Positions 1-6,421 of a stretch of DNA of 7,873 nt are shown here, piece after piece. The notes below the pieces were generated by a model. That model did not search any database. It was given only the letters and a program-made list of their open reading frames with translations, and was not told the origin of the DNA. How positions within the stretch are numbered: position 1 is the first letter of the stretch; each line of letters begins with the position of its first letter. This DNA is from JACDAL01 sp035646635. GTDB taxonomy: Bacteria > Actinomycetota > CADDZG01 > WHSQ01. The position numbers were made by a program, and so were the translations under genes. The stretch spans positions 1-7,873 of the forward strand of contig DASRPA010000194.1 of NCBI GenBank assembly GCA_035646635.1. Direction: 5' to 3'.

Positions 1-1
1 C

Positions 2-295
2 GGCACCTATCCCCCGGGAGTGGCGGAGATCGGCATCGGCCTCTATCACGCGTCGGTGCGAGGGCGGGGTGTCGGCACCGAAGCCGTGGCCCTGCTGACT
101 CGCCACCTGTTGGAGCAGGAGGGGGCCGAGCGCGTCCAGGCATCGACCGCGGTCTCGAACCACGCAATGAGGCGCTGCCTGGAGAAGGCCGGTTTCGTCT
201 ACGAGGGCATGATGAGGGACTTCATGCCGGGCGATGGGGGCCGGGTCGACTACCGGCTCTACGCCGTCACAAGGGCCGACCTCACCCGGGCGTGA
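2..295 (+). CDS. GNAT N-acetyltransferase, RimJ/RimL type (C-terminal part only)
   Basis: The gene enters from the left edge; the reading frame is open from base 2 and 97 residues are visible before the TGA at 293-295. A GTG at 20 could be read as a start but lies inside the conserved fold, so I treat the gene as 5'-truncated by the window. Visible residues 20-25 (RGRGVG) form the acetyl-CoA pyrophosphate-binding motif A (R/Q-x-x-G-x-G/A). They are followed by a helix and then by the RimJ/RimL signature 'SNHAMRRCLEKAGFVYEG', where the Asn-x-x-(A/S)-x-R-x-x-E-K-x-GF pattern marks motif B. Members of this family transfer acetyl from acetyl-CoA to protein N-termini, amino sugars, antibiotics or small amines. 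The substrate cannot be told from this fragment. It converges on the minus-strand AceE-like pseudogene with 123 bp between them. Confidence 0.88.
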   Translation, partial: GTYPPGVAEIGIGLYHASVRGRGVGTEAVALLTRHLLEQEGAERVQASTAVSNHAMRRCLEKAGFVYEGMMRDFMPGDGGRVDYRLYAVTRADLTRA

Positions 296-334
296 AGGCT
301 CTCGCCGCCGGACCCTCGCTCACCGGCACGCGGG

Positions 335-404
335 GCAAATGTCCACGGTCCGCGTTTACCCACAGTTTTCCGGGGGCAGATGTCCGCGGAGCGCGTTTGC
401 CACC
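335..404. repeat. Degenerate direct repeat, two ~29-bp copies 41 bp apart
   Basis: Copy 1 (335-363) and copy 2 (376-404) align without gaps at about 22 of 29 positions. Both share the cores 'GTCC-CGG' and 'CGCGTTT', and both are preceded by a G run. They fill most of the 123-bp gap between the convergent GNAT gene and the AceE-like pseudogene. There is no coding signal here. The repeat could be a decayed dispersed intergenic element, but with only two copies in view the class cannot be assigned. Confidence 0.45.
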
Positions 405-418
405 CTTCGGGCGAGGAG

Positions 419-1352
419 TCAGCTCTCGAGGAGCGAGGCCGCGGCGGTGACGATCGCCTCCGCGTCGATGGCGAACTCCCGGTAGAGCTCGGCACTGGTG
501 CCGGAGCGGCCGAACTTCCCCAGTGCCTCGTCCGATGCTGCCAGCCTCTGAGCCAGCTCGTGTTCCGGAGCCCGCAGGAGGCGCTGGTACTCGTCGTTGG
601 GAAGGTCGTCTATGCGCCGGCGCAGAAGCTCTCCTGAAGGCCTCTGGCAAGCGGCCTCCAGCCTCCGCCCGTATTTCGCGTCGATCACCTCCACCGTTTG
701 GCGGCGAACATAGCCCGCAGGCGCCCGACCCGGATCCCCGGCACGACCCGGTCGGGGCTCTGCCGGTTCAGGTCGACAATCCAGATGAGGTTGTCGACTC
801 CCTCGAGCACGGGCTCGGCGACCGTCTCCCACGCCGAGCCCTCGTCGAGCTCGGTGTCGCCCAACACCGATATGAACCGAGGGCGGGCGCCCGAGCGGCC
901 GAAGTTGGGAGGCGACGTAGCGTTCGGTCAGCGCCGCGTAGTTGGGGGCGACACCCGAGGCCCACGGAGCCGGTCGAGAAATCGACGGGGTCGGGGTCCT
1001 TGGTGCGGCTCGGATAGGCCTGGAGACCGTGCCACGTCCGCAACGTCGTTAGGTACTCCTTGTCGAGGGCGCCGAGAAGGTATTGGGAGGCGTGAAGGCA
1101 GGCGAGGCGTGGGGCTTGATCGCCACACCCGCGCGCAAGAAGTCGAAGTACAGCGCGGTGAGGAGGCTCACGACCGATGCCGACGACGCCTGGTGGCCGC
1201 CCACCTTGATGGGATCCGCATTCTCTCTGACCTTGTTGGCGTGATGCACCATGAACGTGGCGAGCCACAGGACGCGCCGCTGGATTCGACTCCAATACGG
1301 CGAGATCGTGGGGGGGCGATTCGGAGGACGGACGCGGTAGCAGTGTGGTCAC
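419..1352 (-). pseudogene. AceE-type pyruvate dehydrogenase E1 / transketolase-like TPP enzyme, frameshifted and internally deleted
   Basis: Pieces of one AceE-type E1 protein can be read in order but in changing frames. They start at a GTG at 1352 and run through 'RRVLWLATFMVHHANKVREN', 'KVGGHQASSASVVSLLTALY', 'SQYLLGALDKEYLTTLRTW', 'APNYAALTERYVASQL' and 'LGDTELDEGSAWETVAEP' to 'IDAKYGRRLEAACQRPSGE'. The GDxE...(about 30 residues)...LN stretch is the TPP/Mg-binding motif. Frame changes lie near 1284-1292, 1093-1094 (best explained by loss of one base), 951-955, 881-890 and 690-700. After 'NDEYQRLLRAPEHELAQRL' the frame passes directly into 'LGKFGRSGTSAELYREF' and a TGA at 419-421. That tail resembles a transketolase C-terminus, so the central pyrimidine-binding domain and most of the C-terminal domain appear to be missing. 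Intact family members are roughly 750-900 residues; about 310 codons remain here. The gene is almost certainly non-functional. It followed the isochorismatase-family gene in an operon (GTGA overlap). Confidence 0.85.
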
Positions 1353-2011
1353 CGCAACGACTCTGCCTTGGGCCCGGCCGGCGCCGGAGCGAGTTCTTCG
1401 GAGGCCACGACCAGGGCGCCGATACCCTCGAGCTCGGGCACGTCGCCGGCCTGCAGCCCCGAGATCGCATCGCGCACGACCATGAGCCTGTAATCACGGC
1501 AGCTAGCGTCGTAGATCGTCGCCCGCGGGCAGTTGGGGTAGTTGCAGCCCGTAACGACGAGCGTCGAGATGCCCGCGGCACGCAGATGATCGTCGAGGGG
1601 CGTCCCGAAGAAAGCACTCCAGCGGGGCTTGTAGACGACGGCTTCGTGGGAGCCGAGGCGCTGAACGCCTCCCCGAAGCAGGAGCTCGAAGTCGAGGTCG
1701 TCTGCCCCGTCCGGTGAAATCCCTGAGGCCAGTTGTGAGCCCTGCGAGCCGGGACAGACCAGCCGCACCCCACTCTCGACGAGAGAGCGCCGGCACGCAT
1801 CGACATTGGAGCCATCGTCTCGGTAGAGGCGGACGATATGCACAATCGGGAGGCCGGCCGCTCGCCAGCGGCACGCCAGGTTCGCAATGACGGAGGCGGC
1901 CGCGCCGGTGCCGGGAATCGCATATGGGCCCTTGGCGAAGTCCTGTTGGGTGTCGATAGTGAGCAGCGCGGCCGATGCGAGATCGGGTTCGAGAGAGGGA
2001 TCGCCCGACAC
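1349..2011 (-). CDS. Isochorismatase-family cysteine hydrolase
   Basis: This is a 220-residue protein of the isochorismatase/nicotinamidase-like fold. With the GTG at 2011 as start, the catalytic triad is visible as Asp20 in 'LLTIDTQQDF', Lys128 in 'VVYKPRWSAFFGTPL' and the nucleophile Cys161 in 'VVTGCNYPNCPRATIYDAS'. The 'NCPR' form of the cysteine loop, with the following 'TIYDAS', separates it from classical PncA and EntB. Such enzymes hydrolyse amide or related C-N bonds (nicotinamide, ureido groups, carbamoyl compounds) or, rarely, enol ethers; the substrate here is unknown. I chose 2011 because GGAGG (2016-2020) sits 4 bases upstream and the fold begins about 15 residues later. The frame stays open upstream to 2224, but that extension is Arg/Ser/Pro-rich and unlike the family. 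The stop codon overlaps the GTG of the decayed AceE-type gene, which suggests former co-translation. Probably cytoplasmic; no signal peptide is seen. Confidence 0.87.
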   Translation of the reverse strand: MSGDPSLEPDLASAALLTIDTQQDFAKGPYAIPGTGAAASVIANLACRWRAAGLPIVHIVRLYRDDGSNVDACRRSLVESGVRLVCPGSQGSQLASGISPDGADDLDFELLLRGGVQRLGSHEAVVYKPRWSAFFGTPLDDHLRAAGISTLVVTGCNYPNCPRATIYDASCRDYRLMVVRDAISGLQAGDVPELEGIGALVVASEELAPAPAGPKAESLR

Positions 2012-2122
2012 ACGGCCTCCAGAGTTCCACGCTCGACGGAGCTCTAGTCTAGTTGCTTCCACCAGTGTCGAGTGTGGTGAAAAGTGGCCCGGCAGCCCAT
2101 GGCTGCCACTCGATGGTGCGAT

Positions 2123-2151
2123 TTGCCTCGATCGCGGCTTCTCGCTATGGT
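2123..2151 (+). promoter_or_regulatory. Candidate sigma-70-type promoter for the transglycosylase gene
   Basis: TTGCCT (2123-2128) and TATGGT (2146-2151) are separated by 17 bases, each matching the consensus at 4 of 6 positions. They lie about 120 bases before the transglycosylase start, in the 261-bp gap between divergent genes. This is a pattern match only; I see no convincing promoter for the minus-strand isochorismatase-family gene. Confidence 0.25.
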
Positions 2152-2272
2152 GGGTGGGCGGGGCTCTGCAAGCACGCCCTGAGATCGGGGCCCCAATATT
2201 TTCCACACTTCCCCCCCGGAACAAACTTCAAGCTACCGACTCCATCTACCCGAGTCGGCTGGGAGGCAATCT

Positions 2273-2851
2273 GTGCCACAACAAAACCTCATATTCGGCG
2301 CGCGGTCGCGCCGGAATCGACGGCGAGCGCGGTTACGAGCTCGCCTCGGTCTGGCCGCGTGGATCACATCGGCGATTGCGGCCGGCGGCGGCGCGGTGAC
2401 GCAGGTGCAAGAGACTCCCGGCGCAGCACTGCAGGGAGCCGTCTCGTTACAGAGCGCTTTCGTCGCCCCTGTCTTACCGCCCGAGCCCGGCCCCCCTTCA
2501 TCGCCTAGATCCGGCTCCCGCGAAGCCCGCGACCAGTCGGAATCGCGGCAATCGTCACCGAAGCGCAGGCCGCAAACGACTGCTCCCTCCGACCCCATTG
2601 AGGCTGCGATTTCCTCGGCGGCGTCAGAGTTCGGAATCGACGGCGACTATTTGCGCTCGCTGGCGTGGTGCGAGTCGGACCTGGACCCCGACGCTCACAG
2701 TTCTGCCGGCTACTACGGTCTGTTCCAGTTCGACGAGAAGACGTGGTCGGAATACGGCTACGGGTCGATATGGGACCCGGCCGCCCAGGCCCGTACCGCC
2801 GCACGGCTGCTGGCGATGGGCGAGGACGACCGCTGGCCCAACTGCGCCTGA
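2273..2851 (+). CDS. Membrane-anchored lytic transglycosylase-like protein (SLT/lysozyme fold)
   Basis: This 192-residue protein has a GTG start placed 6 bases after a strong GGGAGG site (2261-2266). The layout is a basic N-terminus (Arg-rich, residues 11-24), one hydrophobic segment (about 25-42) acting as signal anchor or signal peptide, a Pro/Ser/Arg-rich low-complexity linker (about 66-106), and a compact C-terminal SLT domain (about 107-192). The SLT domain shows the catalytic Glu134 in 'SLAWCESDLDPDAHSSAG', the 'GYYGLFQFDEKTW' substrate-groove motif, and the family ending 'WDPAAQARTAARLL...RWPNCA'. Cys133 and Cys191 could form a disulfide outside the cell. Such proteins cleave the MurNAc-GlcNAc bond of peptidoglycan, for wall remodelling or resuscitation in actinobacteria. 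The catalytic domain is near the minimal size for the family, and no LysM or other wall-binding domain is present. It stands alone in its own + strand unit and converges on the sulfate operon. Confidence 0.85.
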   Translation: MPQQNLIFGARSRRNRRRARLRARLGLAAWITSAIAAGGGAVTQVQETPGAALQGAVSLQSAFVAPVLPPEPGPPSSPRSGSREARDQSESRQSSPKRRPQTTAPSDPIEAAISSAASEFGIDGDYLRSLAWCESDLDPDAHSSAGYYGLFQFDEKTWSEYGYGSIWDPAAQARTAARLLAMGEDDRWPNCA

Positions 2852-2936
2852 CCCGGCGTCGCTTTGTGCCCTAGCGGGCCCGCTCAGAGCGGCGTGCTTC
2901 TGCACAGAACACTGCCGGAGCCGAACTTTGTGCCTG

Positions 2937-2957
2937 CAACCACCCCACAGGTGGTTG
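2937..2957. terminator. Hairpin between convergent genes, possible bidirectional transcript end
   Basis: CAACCACC (2937-2944) and GGTGGTTG (2950-2957) form a perfect 8-bp stem with a 5-base loop, in the 176-bp gap between the transglycosylase and the last gene of the minus-strand operon. Neither side has a T tract, so it is not a canonical Rho-independent terminator. A shorter 5-bp stem with a 3-base loop (2982-2994) lies closer to the minus-strand gene. Confidence 0.35.
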
Positions 2958-3027
2958 GGGCCGCAAGGTTGGGAGCTGGCGGCCTGTTCCAGGCTCGCTC
3001 CAAGGCTGCGCCTGTGAGAGCGCTGGG

Positions 3028-3438
3028 TCAGCGGGCCTTTAGGTAGTGGGTGTCGCCTTCGAGGGCGCCGGCGTCGTCGAAGAAAGCTGTGACCGGCTCG
3101 GGGAGATCGTCGTGCTCGACCGCGGCAAAGTCTAAGCGTTCGTAGTAGGGGACGAGGTGGTGGTAGCAGCGCAGATAGAGCGTGCCGCCGCGGCTGTTCA
3201 TGGCCGCTTTCATCAGCTGCTCGCCCACTCCCTGCCCCCGTCTGGATGTGGCGACCACCATGTCCTGCACGATGACCGTCTGCGGCGCGACTTCGATGAA
3301 GCGGATGCACCCCACGACCGCTCCCTCGCGCGCAAAGAAGAAGGTGCCTGCCTTCAGATCCGACACCTTCCAGTCGTGGCGCTGGAGCAGCTCCTCGATG
3401 TCTGAGAGATCGTGGCGCGTTGCTCTGCTGATGAACAA
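3028..3438 (-). CDS. GNAT-family N-acetyltransferase, last gene of the sulfate-activation operon
   Basis: This complete 136-residue single-domain GNAT opens with 'MFISRATRHDLSDIEELLQR', a typical beta1-alpha1 opening. The acetyl-CoA-binding motif A is at residues 66-72 (RRGQGVG), preceded by the beta4 strand 'VIVQDMVVAT'. Motif B, 'LRCYHHLVPYYERLDF', contains tyrosines near 98-99 that could act as general acid. The start is a TTG, 6 bases after the TGA of the PHP gene, with only a weak upstream GAG; translation is probably coupled to the preceding gene. The overall look resembles ArgA/PhnO-like small GNATs, but the substrate is not predictable. Its position suggests co-transcription with sat-cysC, while a role in sulfur metabolism is only a guess. 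About 176 bp separate it from the convergent transglycosylase gene. Confidence 0.85.
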   Translation of the reverse strand: MFISRATRHDLSDIEELLQRHDWKVSDLKAGTFFFAREGAVVGCIRFIEVAPQTVIVQDMVVATSRRGQGVGEQLMKAAMNSRGGTLYLRCYHHLVPYYERLDFAAVEHDDLPEPVTAFFDDAGALEGDTHYLKAR

Positions 3439-3444
3439 CTCGGC

Positions 3445-4338
3445 TCAGGCGGCTTGCTGCAGCTCGCCCGCCACCCGTCGCAGCTCCTCGAGCGCCTCGG
3501 CGGGCGCCAGCACCCCCCGCTTTCCTCCGGGCATCGCCCGGTCCGGGCGCATGTGCCCGTGGTAGTCGCTTCCACCGGACACCACCAGGCCGCGGCCTTG
3601 TCCGAGCGCCCGCAACGATGCCTGCTCTTCCCCGCTCCAGTCGCCGTGATATCCCTCGATCCCCTTGATGCCCGCCTCGATCAGCTCGTCGGTGAAACGC
3701 GCCAGCTCGTCGGCTTCTAGATTGAGAGTGAAGGGGTGGGCGAAGACCGGCACGACTCCTGAATCAAGCATTAGCTTGACCGCGTCTGACGGTTTGTAAA
3801 GCTTGCGGGTGAGGTAGGCCTTGGCGCCCTTGGCGAGGTAGTCGTCGAACGCGGTCTGGTAATCGGGCACCGCCCCATGTCGGACGAGCACGGCGGCGAA
3901 GTGCGGGCGCCCTATCTGAGCGCCGGGGCCGCCCGCCTCCTGCTCGACCTCCTCGAAGGTCACCGGTATCCCCAGCTCGTTGAGCCGCTCCACCATCAGA
4001 ACGTTGCGATTGGCCCTGTGGTACTGAAGATCGGCCAGCGCTTCGGACAGAGGGTTGTCACGCTCCGGGATGAAGTAGCCGAGGAGATGCATGGTGGGGC
4101 GGTCGGAGGGGCTATAGCCTCGCGTGGAGAGGTCCTCGACGTCGCATGAGATCTCGACCCCCCGCACCACTTCGATGCCCACGCGCCGGCCCGCCTCGAC
4201 CGCTTCGTCGCAGCCGGCGTCGTTGTCGTGATCGGTCACCGCTATGGCTTGAAGACCAGCCCGCGCCGCTTTCTCCACCAGCTCGGTCGGAGAATCGCCT
4301 CCATCGGAAACGGTTGTGTGGGCATGTAGGTCGATCAC
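3445..4338 (-). CDS. PHP-domain phosphoesterase (YciV/RNase AM-like), candidate PAP 3'-phosphatase
   Basis: This 297-residue protein carries the full set of PHP metal-binding motifs: His5 and His7 in 'DLHAHTTVSDG', Asp36-His37 in 'VTDHDN', Glu62 in 'RGVEIS', His84 in 'MHLLGYF', His201 in 'VFAHPFTL', and Asp258 and His260 in 'GGSDYHG'. The inserted helical region with 'IGRPHFA' (143-148) is typical of the YciV (TrpH)/RNase AM group. Characterised members of that group hydrolyse the 3'-phosphate of nucleoside 3',5'-bisphosphates such as pAp, and also trim RNA 5' ends. Placed directly after sat and cysC, the likely role is to convert PAP left by PAPS-using enzymes to AMP; this is inference from family and context. 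The start is GTG at 4338, 4 bases after the cysC stop, with GGAGG about 9 bases upstream inside the cysC end, so the two are probably translationally coupled. No signal peptide; cytoplasmic. Confidence 0.88.
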   Translation of the reverse strand: MIDLHAHTTVSDGGDSPTELVEKAARAGLQAIAVTDHDNDAGCDEAVEAGRRVGIEVVRGVEISCDVEDLSTRGYSPSDRPTMHLLGYFIPERDNPLSEALADLQYHRANRNVLMVERLNELGIPVTFEEVEQEAGGPGAQIGRPHFAAVLVRHGAVPDYQTAFDDYLAKGAKAYLTRKLYKPSDAVKLMLDSGVVPVFAHPFTLNLEADELARFTDELIEAGIKGIEGYHGDWSGEEQASLRALGQGRGLVVSGGSDYHGHMRPDRAMPGGKRGVLAPAEALEELRRVAGELQQAA

Positions 4339-4342
4339 GTGC

Positions 4343-4888
4343 TCAAGCCTCCAGGTACTTCAGCTCAACGAGCTTGTCGATGACCTTCTTCGCCGACTCC
4401 TCGGGACTTTCCTCGGCCGTGTTGCACGTCACCTCGGGAGCGCTCGGAGCCTCGTAGGGGTCGTCGATTCCCGTGAAGCCCTTGATCTCGCCGGCGCGCG
4501 CCTTAGCGTACAGACCTTTGACATCGCGCTCCTCACAGACCTCCAGCGGCGCTTCGGCGTAGACCTCGACGAATTCCTTGATCATCCCGCGCGCCTCGTT
4601 GCGGATCGAGCGATAGGGAGAGATCGCGGCGGTTATCACGAACGCCCCATTGCGCTGCAGAAGGTGAGCCACGAAGGCAATCCTGCGGATGTTGATGTCG
4701 CGGTCCTCCTTGGAGAAGCCGAGGCCCTTGGACAGGTTCTCCCGCACGACGTCGCCGTCGAGGATCTCGATCGGCACGTCTGCGTCGAGCAGCCTGTGCT
4801 CCACGATCTGCGCGATCGTAGTCTTGCCCGATCCCGACAGCCCGGTGAACCAAATGACGCACCCGCGCTCGCGGTTCGCTAGTCTCAT
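4343..4888 (-). CDS. cysC: Adenylyl-sulfate (APS) kinase
   Basis: This 181-residue protein is a full-length single-domain APS kinase that phosphorylates the 3'-OH of APS to give PAPS, using ATP. The Walker A loop is at residues 16-23 (GLSGSGKT). 'LDGDVVRENLSKGLGFSKED' (43-62) and 'RDINIRRI' (63-70) form the APS-binding region. 'ISPYR' (89-93) carries the serine phosphorylated in homologues, and 'KGLYAKARAGEIKGFTGIDD' followed by PYEAP is the lid that closes on APS. All key residues look intact. It is not fused to CysN or Sat, unlike the bifunctional forms. The ATG at 4888 has AGAGAGG upstream. It follows the AP-superfamily gene by 40 bp and is followed by the PHP gene after 4 bp. Together with Sat it completes sulfate activation to PAPS. 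Confidence 0.96.
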   Translation of the reverse strand: MRLANRERGCVIWFTGLSGSGKTTIAQIVEHRLLDADVPIEILDGDVVRENLSKGLGFSKEDRDINIRRIAFVAHLLQRNGAFVITAAISPYRSIRNEARGMIKEFVEVYAEAPLEVCEERDVKGLYAKARAGEIKGFTGIDDPYEAPSAPEVTCNTAEESPEESAKKVIDKLVELKYLEA

Positions 4889-4928
4889 ATTCTTATTCCT
4901 CTCTCCCTCGGATGATCGAGGGCCTGGA

Positions 4929-6410
4929 TTATTTCTTAAGCACTGAGGTCCCGAGGGCGCCTAGCGCGGGCTCGAGACCGAACAAGTCGAGGATCGTCGA
5001 ATGGACGTCCCACAAATGCAGACCCTCCTTCGGCCCTGTTTCCTGGCCGGGAGCGTTGTTCATGATGAAGATGCCTTGCTCGGCGTGGTTCGCCTCGTCG
5101 GGGCCGGTGTCGTTCTCGAACGTGTAGACCGATCCATGTCCCATCGACCCGACCGAACGCCACTTCAACTCGCCGAAGATCACGATGAGATCCGGAGCCA
5201 CGCCGTTGTTCTCCTGATATATCTCTTCAGGCTTGAGCGCCTTGTTGCCCATGGGGTTTCCGTCATGGTCCACCATCGACTCGATCTTCTCGATTAGCTC
5301 GTCCCGCGTCTGCTCGTAGCGGTCGGGTTGCACGATCCCATTCGGCTCGCGCCCTTCGACGTTCAGGAACAGACGGCCATAGTAGCCACCGTCGCCCCAC
5401 GCAGTTGTCTTCGACCAGTCGATGTCGAGCTTGTCAACGGGAGTGAGCCCCTCGGGGATCTCGCCCCTGAACGAGAGGTATCCCTCACTCTTCAGCCATT
5501 CGTTGAAGCACACGCCGCCCACCATGGCCTTGGCCCCATGGTCTGAGACCACCAGCACGGTCGTGTCGTCATCCGCATGGCGGAGCAACTCGCCGATCTT
5601 TCCATCGAGAAAGCGATAGTAATCGCGCAGCGACTCTTGATAGGGGTTGTTCGGCTTGTGCCGGGGATGCTGTGGGTCGATATAGGACCAGATGCCGTGG
5701 TTGAGGCGGTCGGGGCCCATTTCGACCACGATGAAGAAGTCCCACGGTTTGTTCGACAGCAAGTAGTCCGCGGCCTTGAATTTCTGCTCGGTCATCCGAT
5801 AGGACTCATCCAGGATGTACTGCGTATTGTCGGTTCGGAAGTTGCGGACGTCGAAAATGTACTCGCCGATGTTCTCCTTGAGCTCGGCTTTGATCTCTTT
5901 CGGATAGGTGTACTCCGCATTGTCGTTGGGCGTGAGAAAGCAGCCGATCTGAATTCCGCGCAAAGGCTTGGGGGGATACGAAGGCGGTACCGACATGACG
6001 ATGGAATCCTTGCCGGCGTCGGACAAGATGTCCCACACGGTACGTTCCTTGACCGCCCACGAGGTCGCAAACGAGAGTCCATCGTAGGTGTGGTCCTTGC
6101 GATTTCTGAAACCGTAGATGCCCAGCGTGCCGGGGTCCTTCGACGTCATCATGCACATCCAGGCGGGCACGGTGATGGGCGGGGTGATGGACTGGAGCGG
6201 GCCCCACAAACCATTCTCCCGCAGCTTCGTGAGGTTAGGAATGTCGTCCGCATACTCATCGAAGACATGACGCGGCGGAGCGCAATCGAGGCCGATGACC
6301 ATGACCTTTCCTCGCGCAGCCTTCTCGGGAACCGCTCGCTCCTTCTCAGACGACTGAGAAGGCTGAGACAGATCCGTCGCCCTCTTTTTAATCTTGTCCA
6401 GCAGACCCAC
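4929..6410 (-). CDS. Alkaline-phosphatase-superfamily phosphodiesterase/nucleotide pyrophosphatase-like protein, substrate unknown
   Basis: This 493-residue protein of the alkaline phosphatase superfamily is nearest to type I phosphodiesterase/nucleotide pyrophosphatases (NPP). The two-metal site is visible: Asp42 in 'VMVIGLDCAPP', the nucleophile Thr80 in 'SITPPITVPAWMCMMTSKDP', Asp234 and His238 in 'EMGPDRLNHGIW', Asp290-His291 in 'VVSDHGAKAM', and a late His near 442 in 'NHAEQGIF'. The sulfatase signature (C/S-x-P-x-R) is absent, so it is not a formylglycine sulfatase. No signal peptide is seen; the N-terminus is a charged Lys/Ser/Gln-rich stretch of about 30 residues, so it should be cytoplasmic, which is less usual for NPP-like enzymes. 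I chose the GTG at 6410 because a GGGGG run sits 6 bases upstream and the gene then begins 11 bp after the sat stop; the frame stays open to 6593 but that part overlaps sat. Its place between sat and cysC suggests that it acts on APS, PAPS, pyrophosphate-type or sulfonucleotide compounds, but this is inference only. Confidence 0.87.
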   Translation of the reverse strand: MGLLDKIKKRATDLSQPSQSSEKERAVPEKAARGKVMVIGLDCAPPRHVFDEYADDIPNLTKLRENGLWGPLQSITPPITVPAWMCMMTSKDPGTLGIYGFRNRKDHTYDGLSFATSWAVKERTVWDILSDAGKDSIVMSVPPSYPPKPLRGIQIGCFLTPNDNAEYTYPKEIKAELKENIGEYIFDVRNFRTDNTQYILDESYRMTEQKFKAADYLLSNKPWDFFIVVEMGPDRLNHGIWSYIDPQHPRHKPNNPYQESLRDYYRFLDGKIGELLRHADDDTTVLVVSDHGAKAMVGGVCFNEWLKSEGYLSFRGEIPEGLTPVDKLDIDWSKTTAWGDGGYYGRLFLNVEGREPNGIVQPDRYEQTRDELIEKIESMVDHDGNPMGNKALKPEEIYQENNGVAPDLIVIFGELKWRSVGSMGHGSVYTFENDTGPDEANHAEQGIFIMNNAPGQETGPKEGLHLWDVHSTILDLFGLEPALGALGTSVLKK

Positions 6411-6421
6411 TTGGAACCCCC

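Noticed and set aside
419..1352. Programmed frameshifting in the E1-like gene
   Set aside because: About five frame changes plus a large internal deletion cannot be explained by recoding; decay is simpler.
698..1717. Long + strand open frame (339 codons) across the AceE-like pseudogene and hydrolase
   Set aside because: It is Arg/Gly-rich with no recognisable fold, and lies opposite well-conserved minus-strand protein blocks; it is a high-GC shadow frame.
2012..2224. N-terminal extension of the isochorismatase-family protein to 2224
   Set aside because: The extension is unlike the family and would fill most of the divergent intergenic region; GGAGG sits just before the GTG at 2011.
2937..2957. 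Canonical Rho-independent terminator
   Set aside because: The stem is perfect but no T tract follows on either strand, so it is listed only as a possible transcript-end hairpin.
4929..6410. Reading the AP-superfamily protein as a sulfatase because of its sulfur context
   Set aside because: The formylglycine motif C/S-x-P-x-R is missing; the nucleophile position carries Thr in 'PPITVPAW'.
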